This document shows, piece after piece, positions 16,561 through 24,586 of a stretch of 43,351 bases of DNA (its first letter is position 1; each line of letters starts with the position of its first letter). The stretch comes from Myxococcales bacterium (GTDB taxonomy: Bacteria; Myxococcota; Kuafuiibacteriia; Kuafuiibacteriales; Kuafuiibacteriaceae), in the NCBI GenBank assembly GCA_019634385.1, contig JAHQVK010000096.1, forward strand, positions 1 through 43,351, in the 5' to 3' direction. The notes below the pieces were generated by a model. The model was not told where the DNA came from, made no database searches, and was given only the letters and a program-made list of their open reading frames with translations. A program made the translations under genes and the position numbers.

Positions 16561-17053
16561 CTCCTCATGTAAACTTAGGGCCTGTCTCTAACCTCCGGAC
16601 CGCGCTCTGACTTGTTCCTGCGTGTGTGAGGGGTCGGTGGCTTCGCCACCCTGTCGGTCCCCTCGGCCGGGTACATCCAGTCCCCTCCCTCCGTGGCCGA
16701 TCCCTCACACGCTCGGGCTACGGCGTCATATCCCCGGCCGGAGGGTAAAGACACGCCCTAGCTAGTTACCGACAAGTTACATGACTGTGGTTGCTGGTTG
16801 TAGTCGATTATCGCGTAAAGTAGTCATAAGTGGTCTAATTGGTTAATGGCAATGGAGTTGCCCTAACCATCGGCAATGCGTGTAGAGGGCACGTTTTTAA
16901 GATGTACCTCATTGCTATATGTGGGTAGTTGTACCCATAGAGACGCTGTGCCAGTGATGAGACCACCTTGGACTTGAGCCCGCTGATGTCGGAGCTAAGT
17001 TGACTCTCGTTGTTTGAGCATGGAAGTCACGTCACATCCAGGAGGATATGAAC
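16561..17053. other. Intergenic region with repeat element and sod leader
   Basis: The first ~200 bases hold copy 1 of the long palindromic repeat. The remaining ~290 bases before the superoxide dismutase contain no gene that I can support; a small hairpin with TGGGTA/TACCCA arms sits near 16922-16937, and a TTGACT near 17000 has no matching -10. Confidence 0.4.
16576..16760. repeat. Palindromic repeat element, copy 1
   Basis: A ~185-base element with imperfect terminal inverted repeats. The left end begins TAGGGCCTGTCTCTAACC; the right end, read in reverse complement, begins TAGGGCGTGTCTTTACCC. Nested arms occur at 16620-16637 and 16697-16712 (CGTGTGAGGG/CCCTCACACG core), and a central hairpin GGTGGCTTCGCCACC. 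It begins about 15 bases after the 5'-nucleotidase stop codon. It shares most of its sequence and its fold with the copy at 24387. No transposase is encoded. Confidence 0.85.
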
Positions 17054-17632
17054 ATGGCATTTTCTCTTCCCGAACTACCGTATGCACGCGATGCGCTCGC
17101 CCCTCACATTTCAGCGGAGACCATCGACTACCATCACGGGAAACACCACAAAAAGTACGTGGACACGCTAAATAGCATGGTGGCTGGCACTGCCGATGCT
17201 TCCAAGTCTCTCGAAGAAATTATCAAATCGGCGAGTGGTAAGTTGTTTAACCAAGCGGCACAGGTCTGGAATCACACCTTCTACTGGAACTGTTTGTCTC
17301 CCAAAGGAGGTGGCGAGCCCACTGGTGCGATCAAGTTGGCGATCGATAAGACGTTTGGCTCGTTTGCGGACTTTCAGAAAGCTTTTGATGCGGCCGCTGG
17401 CGCTCACTTTGGGTCCGGATGGGCTTGGCTTGTGAAAGACGCTACTGGTCAGCTTAAGGTTGTTGATACCCACGATGCTGGGAACCCGATGACGGACGGG
17501 CAAACACCCTTGCTCACGTGTGATGTTTGGGAGCATGCTTTTTACATCGACTACCGCAATGCCAAACCTAAATATCTTGAGGGATTTTGGAAACTAGTCA
17601 ACTGGGACTTCGTAAACCGTAATCTCGGCTGA
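17054..17632 (+). CDS. sodB: Iron/manganese superoxide dismutase
   Basis: Disproportionates superoxide in the cytoplasm. All four metal ligands are recognisable: His in ISAETIDYHHGKHH, His in VWNHTFYWN, and Asp and His in CDVWEHAFYIDYRN. The set FYWNCLSP with FGSGWAWLV and TCDVWEHAFYIDYRN fits the Fe-dependent (SodB) subtype, but metal preference cannot be proved from sequence. The start at 17054 (192 residues) is preferred over the ATG six bases earlier, because GGAGG at 17041-17045 is eight bases from it and only two from the other. A strong hairpin follows the gene. Confidence 0.95.
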   Translation: MAFSLPELPYARDALAPHISAETIDYHHGKHHKKYVDTLNSMVAGTADASKSLEEIIKSASGKLFNQAAQVWNHTFYWNCLSPKGGGEPTGAIKLAIDKTFGSFADFQKAFDAAAGAHFGSGWAWLVKDATGQLKVVDTHDAGNPMTDGQTPLLTCDVWEHAFYIDYRNAKPKYLEGFWKLVNWDFVNRNLG

Positions 17633-17643
17633 TGAGCAGATTC

Positions 17644-17671
17644 GATGGATTGAGAAGGCTCTCAATCCATC
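17644..17671 (+). terminator. Perfect 12-bp stem-loop after sodB
   Basis: Arms GATGGATTGAGA and TCTCAATCCATC are perfectly complementary with a four-base loop AGGC, beginning 12 bases after the sodB stop. There is no T-run after it, so it may protect the 3' end or act as a factor-assisted terminator rather than an intrinsic one. Confidence 0.55.
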
Positions 17672-17741
17672 CTGCAGAGCTTACCAGCTGAAACAACCAG
17701 GTACTTTACCCCTTAGATGTTGGTGGGCATCATCTTCGCCC

Positions 17742-19601
17742 ATGGCTTTTCGTCGAATACTCTATTTGTTAGGCATATGTGCTGCGTTAGTAGTTTTTGC
17801 GTCGACTTGGCTCATTTTGCCCTCAATTGTAGACGATCCTGATCAACAGCCCGAGACGGCGACTGGTTGGCGGGAGGTGTCTGTTGTCTCTGCCCAGCGA
17901 AGTATGGTGGTCACCGCTCATCCCTTAGCTTCTTCAGCGGGGATGGAGATATTGCTGGCGGGCGGTAGCGCGATCGATGCTGCGGTAGCGATTCAGGCCA
18001 TGTTGACCTTGGTTGAACCCCAGTCTTCAGGCATCGGTGGGGGGGCATTTTTGCTGCACTATGATGCCCAGAATGCCGAGCTAGCAGCTTGGGATGGACG
18101 GGAAACGGCACCAGCCGGGGTTAGTTCACGCCTATTTCTACACACCGATGGGACGCCGTTAGCCTTCATGAAGGCATTGATCGGTGGTCGTAGCGTAGGT
18201 GTTCCCGGCGTTCTGAAGATGTTGGCAAAGGTGCACGAAATTTCGGGAAAGTTACCTTGGAAAAGGCTTTTTGAGCCCGTCATACGAGTAGCACGAGAGG
18301 GGTTTAGCGTGACTCCTCGCCTTCATTTATTACTGAGTCGAGATCTTTATCTTCGAGCGATGCCTGCGGCTCGGGCGCTATTTTATCCATACGGTAAGCC
18401 ACTAGCGGTTGGTGATCGGTTCAGAAATCCAGATCTAGCTGACGCCTTCGAGCTGGTGGCCATCCAAGGGACGGATGTATTCTATGCGGGAGAGTTGGCT
18501 GACCACATTGTGGCTGCCGTACAGCATGCTACTCAGCCAGCGGAATGGGCACTGAAATCTAATTTTCGATTAATGAATATGGGTATTGCCGCCGGTTTAG
18601 GAGAGTGGGGACAAACTGAGGCGCCAGGTTTGCTTACTAAAAGTGACTTGGCAGGGTATCGACCCAAAAAACGTGAACCTATATGTATAACATATCGGGA
18701 GTTTAAAGTATGTGGGCATCCACCTCCAACATCCGGGGGAGTCACAGCCCTTCAGATGCTGGGTATACTTAGACATTTTGAACTCGGGGCATATGGACCA
18801 AAGTCGACTGAGGCTGCTCATTTGTTAGCTGAAGCGGGAAAACTAGCTTTTGCAGATAGAAATCGCTATATTGGGGATCCAGATTTTGTCGATCTTGATG
18901 TACGAGATCTTCTCAAAGATGCTTATCTTGAGAGTCGAGCGAAGCTCATTAAAAAAGACAAATCACTGAAAAAGATTAAGGCAGGGAAATTTCCTGAGAT
19001 AAAAACAAGTTATATTCCAGATTCATACCCGTCATTCCCATCTACAAGTCATTTTAATGTTGTTGATGAGAGTGGCGATATTGTTTCTATGACAACCAGT
19101 GTAGAAAATGTCTTTGGCTCTCGACTAGTCGTAGATGGGTTTATCCTTAATAATCAACTGACAGACTTCTCGTTTGTGCCAAAGCGATCGGGCAAACTGG
19201 TTGCTAATGCACCTGCGGCAGGGAAACGACCAAGGAGCTCAATGGCTCCCCTCATTGTATTCCGATCGGATACCAAGGAACCAGTCTTTGCGGTTGGTTC
19301 AGCAGGAGGGAGTCGCATTATTGGATTTGTTGTACAAGCGGTGGTTGCAGTGCTGGACTGGGGCTTAGATCCGCAAGAAGCGCTCAATCTTCCCCATATG
19401 CTAGCTCGGAGAGAACCCATGGAGTTGGAAAATGAGGGTTGGAAATCTGGCGAGCTGAAAAAGTTAACCCAAGACCTGAGAGCCCTTGGACATACTGTTC
19501 GGGTAGGCCCCCTCAATAGTGGGGTCCATAGCCTGAAACTCTCTGAGACTCTGGAAGGAGGGGTTGATCCTCGTCGTGAGGGAATGGTGGCTGGCCATTA
19601 G
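17742..19601 (+). CDS. ggt: Gamma-glutamyltransferase (membrane-anchored or periplasmic)
   Basis: Ntn-hydrolase that cleaves glutathione and transfers gamma-glutamyl groups in the periplasm. Residues 6-28 form a hydrophobic signal/anchor. The family start VVTAHPLASSAGMEILLAGGSAIDAAVA and SSGIGGGAFLL are clear. The autoprocessing nucleophile is Thr435 in TSHFNVVD, which would become the first residue of the small subunit; GSRLVVDGFILNNQLTDF and the glycine pair before the end complete the active site. Length 619 slightly exceeds E. coli Ggt (580), with an extra segment at ~264-298. The gene stands alone on the plus strand, converging with the minus-strand PilZ gene. Confidence 0.93.
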   Translation: MAFRRILYLLGICAALVVFASTWLILPSIVDDPDQQPETATGWREVSVVSAQRSMVVTAHPLASSAGMEILLAGGSAIDAAVAIQAMLTLVEPQSSGIGGGAFLLHYDAQNAELAAWDGRETAPAGVSSRLFLHTDGTPLAFMKALIGGRSVGVPGVLKMLAKVHEISGKLPWKRLFEPVIRVAREGFSVTPRLHLLLSRDLYLRAMPAARALFYPYGKPLAVGDRFRNPDLADAFELVAIQGTDVFYAGELADHIVAAVQHATQPAEWALKSNFRLMNMGIAAGLGEWGQTEAPGLLTKSDLAGYRPKKREPICITYREFKVCGHPPPTSGGVTALQMLGILRHFELGAYGPKSTEAAHLLAEAGKLAFADRNRYIGDPDFVDLDVRDLLKDAYLESRAKLIKKDKSLKKIKAGKFPEIKTSYIPDSYPSFPSTSHFNVVDESGDIVSMTTSVENVFGSRLVVDGFILNNQLTDFSFVPKRSGKLVANAPAAGKRPRSSMAPLIVFRSDTKEPVFAVGSAGGSRIIGFVVQAVVAVLDWGLDPQEALNLPHMLARREPMELENEGWKSGELKKLTQDLRALGHTVRVGPLNSGVHSLKLSETLEGGVDPRREGMVAGH

Positions 19602-19628
19602 ATCTTAGAAATCCAACCTCCATTCCAT

Positions 19629-20333
19629 CTAGGCGCGGTCGAGGATCCGTTGGCGAATCCGTTCTTCCTCTAGAAGAGCTCCAACGACCTTGTCTTGGCT
19701 GCGCACACTGATGGTCGTGAAGCTTAGGCCGATTTTCCTAAGTCCGGGCCAATCAGAAGGACCGGTCCAGACTACCTGAGCACCAGCAACGAATGCCTGA
19801 GGACGATCCGGCCACATGGTAACTCGCAATCGATCCCCCTTATTTAAAGGAAGTTCGGTTTCGATAGAGCAGCCGGATCCAGAGGCATCTGATGTAAGGT
19901 GATGATAGACTCGACGGGATACCCAGTCTTTCCGGACCGCTTCTCGAATTTGGATGGTAACCGGCAAGGCAGCTGCACTTCTGAATAGGCTACGCCGTTG
20001 GATAAGGTTCGTATTGACCGGACGGCGAACCACAATGTGTAGGCCATAGCCATCAAAAGATTGTCCCAAGGTAGTCGGTGCATCGAGTAAGCCCTGACCG
20101 GTAGCCCGTCGCAGATTAACCGCGGCATTTGCGGTAAGAACTGTCCGGGACGAAGGCTCTTGGTTCATTCGAAGATGAAGATTATCAGCGTTTGCTTGGA
20201 CCACTATCGCCGGCCATATATTGGAAGGGTGAGATACCTCTAGCTCAACTTCATCACCTACAGCCCAGGCTGGCGTCGTAATCATCATGACATTAGCGTA
20301 CCTATGTTTTTCTTTGCAGTGAAGTGTTTGCAT
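19629..20333 (-). CDS. PilZ-domain c-di-GMP-binding protein, YcgR-like
   Basis: A 234-residue protein with an N-terminal YcgR-like beta domain (about 20-105) and a C-terminal PilZ domain (about 110-220). The two c-di-GMP-binding motifs are intact: RxxxR (Arg114-Arg118, in QRRSLFR) and DxSxxG (Asp149-Gly154, DASGSG). It probably binds c-di-GMP and modulates motility, secretion or surface polysaccharide; the target is not visible from neighbours. The start is uncertain: the ATG at 20333 and a tandem ATG at 20288 both lack a good Shine-Dalgarno, and the domain begins only after the second. It converges with ggt, 27 bases apart. Confidence 0.85.
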   Translation of the reverse strand: MQTLHCKEKHRYANVMMITTPAWAVGDEVELEVSHPSNIWPAIVVQANADNLHLRMNQEPSSRTVLTANAAVNLRRATGQGLLDAPTTLGQSFDGYGLHIVVRRPVNTNLIQRRSLFRSAAALPVTIQIREAVRKDWVSRRVYHHLTSDASGSGCSIETELPLNKGDRLRVTMWPDRPQAFVAGAQVVWTGPSDWPGLRKIGLSFTTISVRSQDKVVGALLEEERIRQRILDRA

Positions 20334-20625
20334 GTCGCATATTCGTGTGACGAACCTTCTTGAGTCATTTGTCAGGGGAGAACTAGGGATACTCTGGCAT
20401 TGGAAGAAAGCTTGATACTGGAGGGTGGTTTGAACGAATCAAAATTAGAACTTATTCTATGCAGCGACGAGGTTGCGTTAAAGTCCTTGGTAGTGGAGCC
20501 GACGGGGAGCTACGTGGTGCTGCCAACTAGCAACAATGGTGTGAATAGTTTTCCCGCGGGTTGGTGGTATATCCCTCATATGCACGCAAGTTGCTTGGGA
20601 TATGTAGAGCTAGTGTAACCATAAG

Positions 20626-21297
20626 ATGATAGTCATGCCTTTCTTTATGCTTGGGACACGTGGTTTGTGTGTGGTTGAGAGGTTGATGGTCTTGTTGATC
20701 GTCGTGGGTGGAGGTTTGAGTAACATGCCATGTGTTGCACGAGGTCAGGACTTTTCGGATCTTGGGGACAACAACACGGTGGATGTCGCTAGCCGAACAA
20801 TGTTCAATGAATTGAAGGATGACCCGGTGTGGCCTCGCCTGGGGGTGCTTTTTGATGTAGGGTTTCCGGATGGCTTTAATATTGCGCTTACTCTTAGGCC
20901 TTTGTACTGGCTAAGAATTCATGCTGGAGGTAGCCACAACCTCGTTGGATTTGGCGTTCGTGGAGGAGCGAGCATTGTTCCGCTACGGGGCTGGATAAGT
21001 CCAAGTTTGGTTGTTGAGGGAGGGCATTTCTTTGAAGCTGGGGTAGATGGGATTTTATCAGGACTCGTTGACGCTGTTGACGGGGATGAGTTCAGTTACT
21101 CTTATGGAAATATCCATCTAGGCCTAGAAATGGGAACGCGGCAGTGGTCGTTTTTTATTCATGGAGGATTTAGTATCATCGATATAAACGCTAAATTATC
21201 TGATACTCGCTTCAGCAACTTGAGATTAGAAGATGGTGTTCATGGAACCGTTCTAACACCGAGTGTTAAGTTGGGTTTTGTAGTCTACGTTCTATGA
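20626..21297 (+). CDS. Exported outer-membrane-like beta-strand protein, unknown function
   Basis: A 223-residue protein with a hydrophobic leader (about 18-40, ending near CVARGQD) and then alternating short hydrophobic/glycine strands (WLRIHAGGSHNLVGFGVRGGAS, SPSLVVEGGHFF, HLGLEMGTRQWSFFIHGGFS) ending in SVKLGFVVYVL. This pattern and an aromatic/hydrophobic end suggest a small outer-membrane barrel. I do not recognise a family. Its stop overlaps the next start (ATGA at 21294-21297), so the pair is coupled. The first in-frame codons MIVMPFFMLGTRG are atypical; a later Met at ~21 may be the true start. Confidence 0.6.
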   Translation: MIVMPFFMLGTRGLCVVERLMVLLIVVGGGLSNMPCVARGQDFSDLGDNNTVDVASRTMFNELKDDPVWPRLGVLFDVGFPDGFNIALTLRPLYWLRIHAGGSHNLVGFGVRGGASIVPLRGWISPSLVVEGGHFFEAGVDGILSGLVDAVDGDEFSYSYGNIHLGLEMGTRQWSFFIHGGFSIIDINAKLSDTRFSNLRLEDGVHGTVLTPSVKLGFVVYVL

Positions 21298-21929
21298 GGA
21301 AACCATTGATGAACCGTAGAAACATGTTGCCACAACTCGTTACGTTTTCGGGTTTCCTCACTGTCATCTCTTGCGTGCAGTTTGATGCAGAAGTACCTAG
21401 TGCATGCTTTCTCCAGGAAGATGTAGCTATATCATTGGATTCGATACCCCAACTAAACTTTGTGGACGGTGAAGAGGTAGCAGAGGGAGCTGGTTTACTC
21501 TTTCCGGATGGTGTCCCGGTGAGCGTTCAAAAGTCATTTGTGCGTGATGGCTTAGACTCTATTCCCGAGCTATTTGATGATATGGGTGTTGAAGGTAATA
21601 TCTACCTGACGCAAGTCCTTGTGATTGCACAAGAAGGGCTCTCGGATTTCTCTATTCTGGAGCGAATATCACTAACTGTACGCTCAGTGGATTCAGAAAG
21701 CACGCTTCCGTTCTTGGAGCTTGCAGTGTGTGACCGAAACATAGACTGCGATACGTCTCAGCCTTTTGTTGAACTCGCGGGTAGTCCTAATCAAAATCTT
21801 CTTGACTATCTTCGGGAGGGAACCTTGGAGTTTGGGCTCGAGCTGAAAGGAGCTTTGCCCTTAAGGGCGTGGTCGTTTGATGTAGATGTTTGTTTGCGAG
21901 GAGCGGCGAGCTATACGCTAGGGCTCTGA
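21294..21929 (+). CDS. Putative lipoprotein of unknown function, partner of the barrel protein
   Basis: A 211-residue protein with an n-region (MRKPLMNRRN), a hydrophobic stretch and a lipobox-like LTVISC with Cys27, so it is probably lipidated. The mature part is acidic, rich in beta-strand-like stretches and contains CDRNIDC (two cysteines five residues apart), which could form a disulfide. It begins in the ATGA overlap with the preceding gene, which argues for equimolar production and a joint role at the cell surface. No known family is recognised. Confidence 0.65.
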   Translation: MRKPLMNRRNMLPQLVTFSGFLTVISCVQFDAEVPSACFLQEDVAISLDSIPQLNFVDGEEVAEGAGLLFPDGVPVSVQKSFVRDGLDSIPELFDDMGVEGNIYLTQVLVIAQEGLSDFSILERISLTVRSVDSESTLPFLELAVCDRNIDCDTSQPFVELAGSPNQNLLDYLREGTLEFGLELKGALPLRAWSFDVDVCLRGAASYTLGL

Positions 21930-21975
21930 CGTTTCTCTGTGTCTTGCCGAGTTAGGCGGGTTCATAATCAGTGTA

Positions 21976-22137
21976 ATGCTGCTTAAAAATCCTGATTGGG
22001 TAACAATTAAACAATTGATCAAAGAGCTTCAGACTTTTGAAGATCAAGAGATGATTGTTGAAATTTCAGTGGATGGTGGAGGCACTACCAACCAATCCGT
22101 CTTGTTCGCAAACTGGGTTCTATTTGTGCGCTTGTGA
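21976..22137 (+). CDS. Putative 53-residue small protein
   Basis: A short ORF with protein-like composition: an amphipathic start (WVTIKQLIKELQTFED), then a strand and turn (EMIVEISVDGGG). This resembles the KELIEEL-x-x-F-D-x-D-x-E-V-x-V pattern of small widespread proteins of unknown function, some on phages. The end is not like that family and may be frayed. No good ribosome binding site is seen. A terminator-like hairpin 44 bases downstream gives mild support that it is transcribed. Could be chance. Confidence 0.35.
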   Translation: MLLKNPDWVTIKQLIKELQTFEDQEMIVEISVDGGGTTNQSVLFANWVLFVRL

Positions 22138-22180
22138 ATAGTGAAATGGATTAGTGTTTTTACAATATAGAGAAAAGCTA

Positions 22181-22208
22181 GCCCCGCAATTGGCGGAGCA
22201 AAATTTTT
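22181..22208 (+). terminator. Probable intrinsic terminator
   Basis: GCCCCGC pairs with GCGGAGC (one mismatch) around a five-base loop, followed after a few A residues by TTTTT at 22204-22208. It would end the barrel/lipoprotein/small-ORF transcript before gpmI. Confidence 0.5.
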
Positions 22209-22441
22209 ATTTATTCCTCTTAGCCGTTGTTTTGGTAGCGGAGAGGATATGGTGATGCGGACCGAGTATGCTTTTGACGGCAACGAAAGACTGTAGACGT
22301 GCGGTGTGCTATGCACGCTGACTGTACATTTGGTTATTCTGAATCGCTATTCATGTGAGGCTCTTGTCTTCCTAGTTCCTTCTTGGAAACAGTTGCATCC
22401 TCCGGTCGACTCTTTCGACGACTTGAAGGATGACGAGGGCC

Positions 22442-24076
22442 ATGAAGCTAGAGAAGAGTTCGCGTTTTCCTCAACCGGAGGGCCCGGTTGTTTTTGTGGT
22501 CATGGACGGCGTCGGAGTTGGCCCTGACGATGAGGGCAACGCGGTCAGTCAAGCTCATACCCCCAACCTGGATCGCCTTAAAGCACGGGGACCGTACATT
22601 ACCATACGAGCCCACGGTACCGCTGTAGGGTTACCGAGCAATGACGATATGGGAAATAGCGAGGTGGGTCATAACGCCCTCGGCGCGGGGAGAGTTTTCG
22701 CTCAAGGGGCAAAGCTCGTCAACCAGGCGATGGAAAGTGGTGCGATCTTTGATGGACAGACTTGGAAGGAGGCGGTGGCTCACTGTCGAGACAACGCTGC
22801 CTTGCACTTTGTTGGTCTTTTGTCAGACGGGAATGTTCATAGTCATATTAACCATCTGGAGCGTATGATCGGGCAAGCGTCGACCGACGGTGTCAAGAAG
22901 GTTTTTATTCACGCACTACTAGATGGTCGTGACGTGGGAGAACGTTCCGCTCTCGAATATATTGATCGCCTCGAAGCATTTTTGGAGCCCCTCAATAAGG
23001 ATGGTAAAACCTATCGAATAGCTTCAGGTGGTGGACGTATGAAAGTAACCATGGACCGCTATGAAGCTGATTGGTCAATGGTTGAGCGTGGGTGGAAAAC
23101 TCATGTTCTCGGCGAGGTGGAATGTTTTCTGTCAGCCCGAGATGCCATAGAAGCTTTCCGTACTCGGGATGAGGGTATCACGGATCAATATCTACCGCCG
23201 TTTGTTGTTGGCGACAACAAGCCGGTGGGATGTATTAGTGATGGTGATAGTGTGCTCTTCTTTAATTTTCGTGGAGACCGCGCTATCGAAATTAGTCAGG
23301 CCTTTGAATACGATGAGTTTGATAAGTTCGATCGGGGACCTAAGCCAAAGGTATACTATGCGGGCATGATGGAATACGATGGTGATGCACATATCCCGGA
23401 AAAATATCTCGTAAATCCACCGTCTATCGATAGACCTATGAGTCAGTACCTCGCGAGTTCTGGTGTTCATCAATGGGCGTGCTCTGAAACCCAGAAATTT
23501 GGTCATGTTACCTATTTTTGGAATGGTAACAAAAGTGGTAAGTTTGATGAGAATTTAGAGACATATGTAGAAATCCCTTCAGATCTGCTGCCTTTCGAAG
23601 AGCGGCCGTGGATGAAAGCCGCAGAAATTACGGATGCTACTATACAAGCAATTGAAGATGGCCGATATTCATTTATCCGTATTAACTATGCCAACGGAGA
23701 TATGGTTGGCCACACAGGGATACTTGACTCGGCACGGCTTGCCGTAGAGGCGGTTGATGTCTGTATTGGTCGATTGGTAAAGGCGGTTGAAAAAGCAAAA
23801 GGTGTGTTGTTGGTAACCGCCGATCACGGAAATGCTGATGAGATGTACATGAAAGATAAGAAAGGGCTAATCAAAGAAGATAGTAGTGGTCGTCGCCAAC
23901 CTAAAACCAGTCATACACTGCAACCAGTACCCGTATACCTCTTTGATCCCGTCCATGGTCTCCAACTTGAAGTGAGGGGTGATGCTGGGCTGACCCATTT
24001 AACCGCAACCACGCTGGAGCTTCTTGGTTTAGAGCCTCCGGAAGACTATGATCCATCTTTGCTTAAGCTATCCTAA
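22442..24076 (+). CDS. gpmI: 2,3-bisphosphoglycerate-independent phosphoglycerate mutase
   Basis: Interconverts 3- and 2-phosphoglycerate in glycolysis and gluconeogenesis, using two Mn2+ ions and a phosphoserine. VVFVVMDGVGVG opens the phosphatase domain, the nucleophile is the Ser in MGNSEVGHNALGAGR, and VTADHGNADEM carries C-terminal metal ligands. Length is ~544 versus ~510 for the common bacterial form. The wording AVGLPSNDDMGNSEVGHNALGAGR, FAQGAKLV and the longer middle resemble the clade that includes plant and protist enzymes. The ATG at 22442 is preferred: the earlier ATG at 22430 directly abuts its only GAAGG. There is no clear promoter immediately upstream. Confidence 0.95.
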   Translation: MKLEKSSRFPQPEGPVVFVVMDGVGVGPDDEGNAVSQAHTPNLDRLKARGPYITIRAHGTAVGLPSNDDMGNSEVGHNALGAGRVFAQGAKLVNQAMESGAIFDGQTWKEAVAHCRDNAALHFVGLLSDGNVHSHINHLERMIGQASTDGVKKVFIHALLDGRDVGERSALEYIDRLEAFLEPLNKDGKTYRIASGGGRMKVTMDRYEADWSMVERGWKTHVLGEVECFLSARDAIEAFRTRDEGITDQYLPPFVVGDNKPVGCISDGDSVLFFNFRGDRAIEISQAFEYDEFDKFDRGPKPKVYYAGMMEYDGDAHIPEKYLVNPPSIDRPMSQYLASSGVHQWACSETQKFGHVTYFWNGNKSGKFDENLETYVEIPSDLLPFEERPWMKAAEITDATIQAIEDGRYSFIRINYANGDMVGHTGILDSARLAVEAVDVCIGRLVKAVEKAKGVLLVTADHGNADEMYMKDKKGLIKEDSSGRRQPKTSHTLQPVPVYLFDPVHGLQLEVRGDAGLTHLTATTLELLGLEPPEDYDPSLLKLS

Positions 24077-24221
24077 TATGGATCATTGTTGAACTTTCTA
24101 CGGGATGTATTATGGCTGGCTGCAGGTTTGTCGCGAAAGGAACCGGTTGGGTGAACGCAGCCTCCTCCGGCTACGCTGGCTGTGCCGAGTTGCGCGACTA
24201 CTCGAAGCGTTTGCTTATTAC

Positions 24222-24260
24222 AGAAGAAAGAACTTGGGTTGAACCCAAGTTCCTTCTTCT
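24222..24260. repeat. Long hairpin, 17-bp stem
   Basis: The left arm ends in AACTTGGG and the right arm begins CCCAAGTT; the outer parts are AGAAGAA and TTCTTCT. Sixteen of 17 pairs match and the loop is TTGAA. It lies about 145 bases after gpmI. No T-tract follows. Confidence 0.7.
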
Positions 24261-24262
24261 AC

Positions 24263-24279
24263 GCGGGGCAATGCCCCGC
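24263..24279. repeat. Perfect 7-bp GC-rich hairpin
   Basis: GCGGGGC and GCCCCGC with a three-base AAT loop, two bases after the 17-bp hairpin. Confidence 0.65.
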
Positions 24280-24293
24280 TGCGCGCCCCCTCG

Positions 24294-24312
24294 TTGATTC
24301 TTCCAGAATCAA
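24294..24312. repeat. Perfect 8-bp hairpin
   Basis: TTGATTCT and AGAATCAA with a TCC loop, third in the cluster of hairpins between gpmI and the palindromic repeat. Confidence 0.65.
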
Positions 24313-24386
24313 TCCAAGTGGTCTTTGCTGTAAAGGATAGGCGCACTAAGTAGTCTTGCTGCATCTTGGCTTGAATAAGGAGGACA

Positions 24387-24586
24387 AGCTAGCTAGGGCG
24401 TGTCTTTAAACTCCGGACCGCGTTCGGACTTGTATCCCACATTTGTGAGGGGTCGGTGGCTTAGCCACCCTTTCAGGCCCCTCAGTCGGTTACATCCAGT
24501 ACCCTTGCTCCGAGGCCGAACCCTAACAAACGCCGGATACGGCGTAATCTCCCCAGCCGGAGTTTAAGGACACGCCCTAGCTAGCT
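24387..24586. repeat. Palindromic repeat element, copy 2 (MITE-like, 30-bp terminal inverted repeats)
   Basis: A 200-base element whose 30-base ends (24387-24416 and 24557-24586) are inverted repeats with one mismatch. They start AGCTAGCTAGGGCGTGTC and continue to CTCCGG. Inner arms at 24440-24456 and 24516-24532 and the central hairpin GGTGGCTTAGCCACC correspond to copy 1. Its right edge runs into the hrpB stop codon (the CTA at 24581-24583). No coding capacity. The long nested palindrome suits either a miniature inverted-repeat transposable element or a structured 3'-end element. Confidence 0.88.

Larger units (their letters stand above)
21930..22441. other. Intergenic region with tiny ORF and terminator
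   Basis: Contains the 53-codon ORF at 21976 and the terminator at 22181; the last ~230 bases before gpmI show no gene or clear promoter. Confidence 0.4.
24077..24386. other. Intergenic region after gpmI containing three consecutive hairpins
   Basis: No supported gene; a 61-codon frame at 24112 is composed largely of the hairpin repeats. Three separate near-perfect hairpins lie within 91 bases (24222-24312), described individually. The rest is unremarkable. Confidence 0.5.

Noticed and set aside
16576..16760. Repeat copy 1 as a CRISPR or insertion sequence
   Set aside because: There are no regular spacers and no transposase. It is a single long palindrome, best described as MITE-like or a structured element.
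20400..20618. 72-codon ORF with a TTG start before the barrel protein
   Set aside because: Rare start codon and unconvincing composition. A GGAGG near 20420 could serve a shorter TTG start, but support is too thin to call it.
24112..24297. 61-codon ORF downstream of gpmI
   Set aside because: Runs through the hairpin cluster; its composition reflects the inverted repeats and there is no ribosome binding site.
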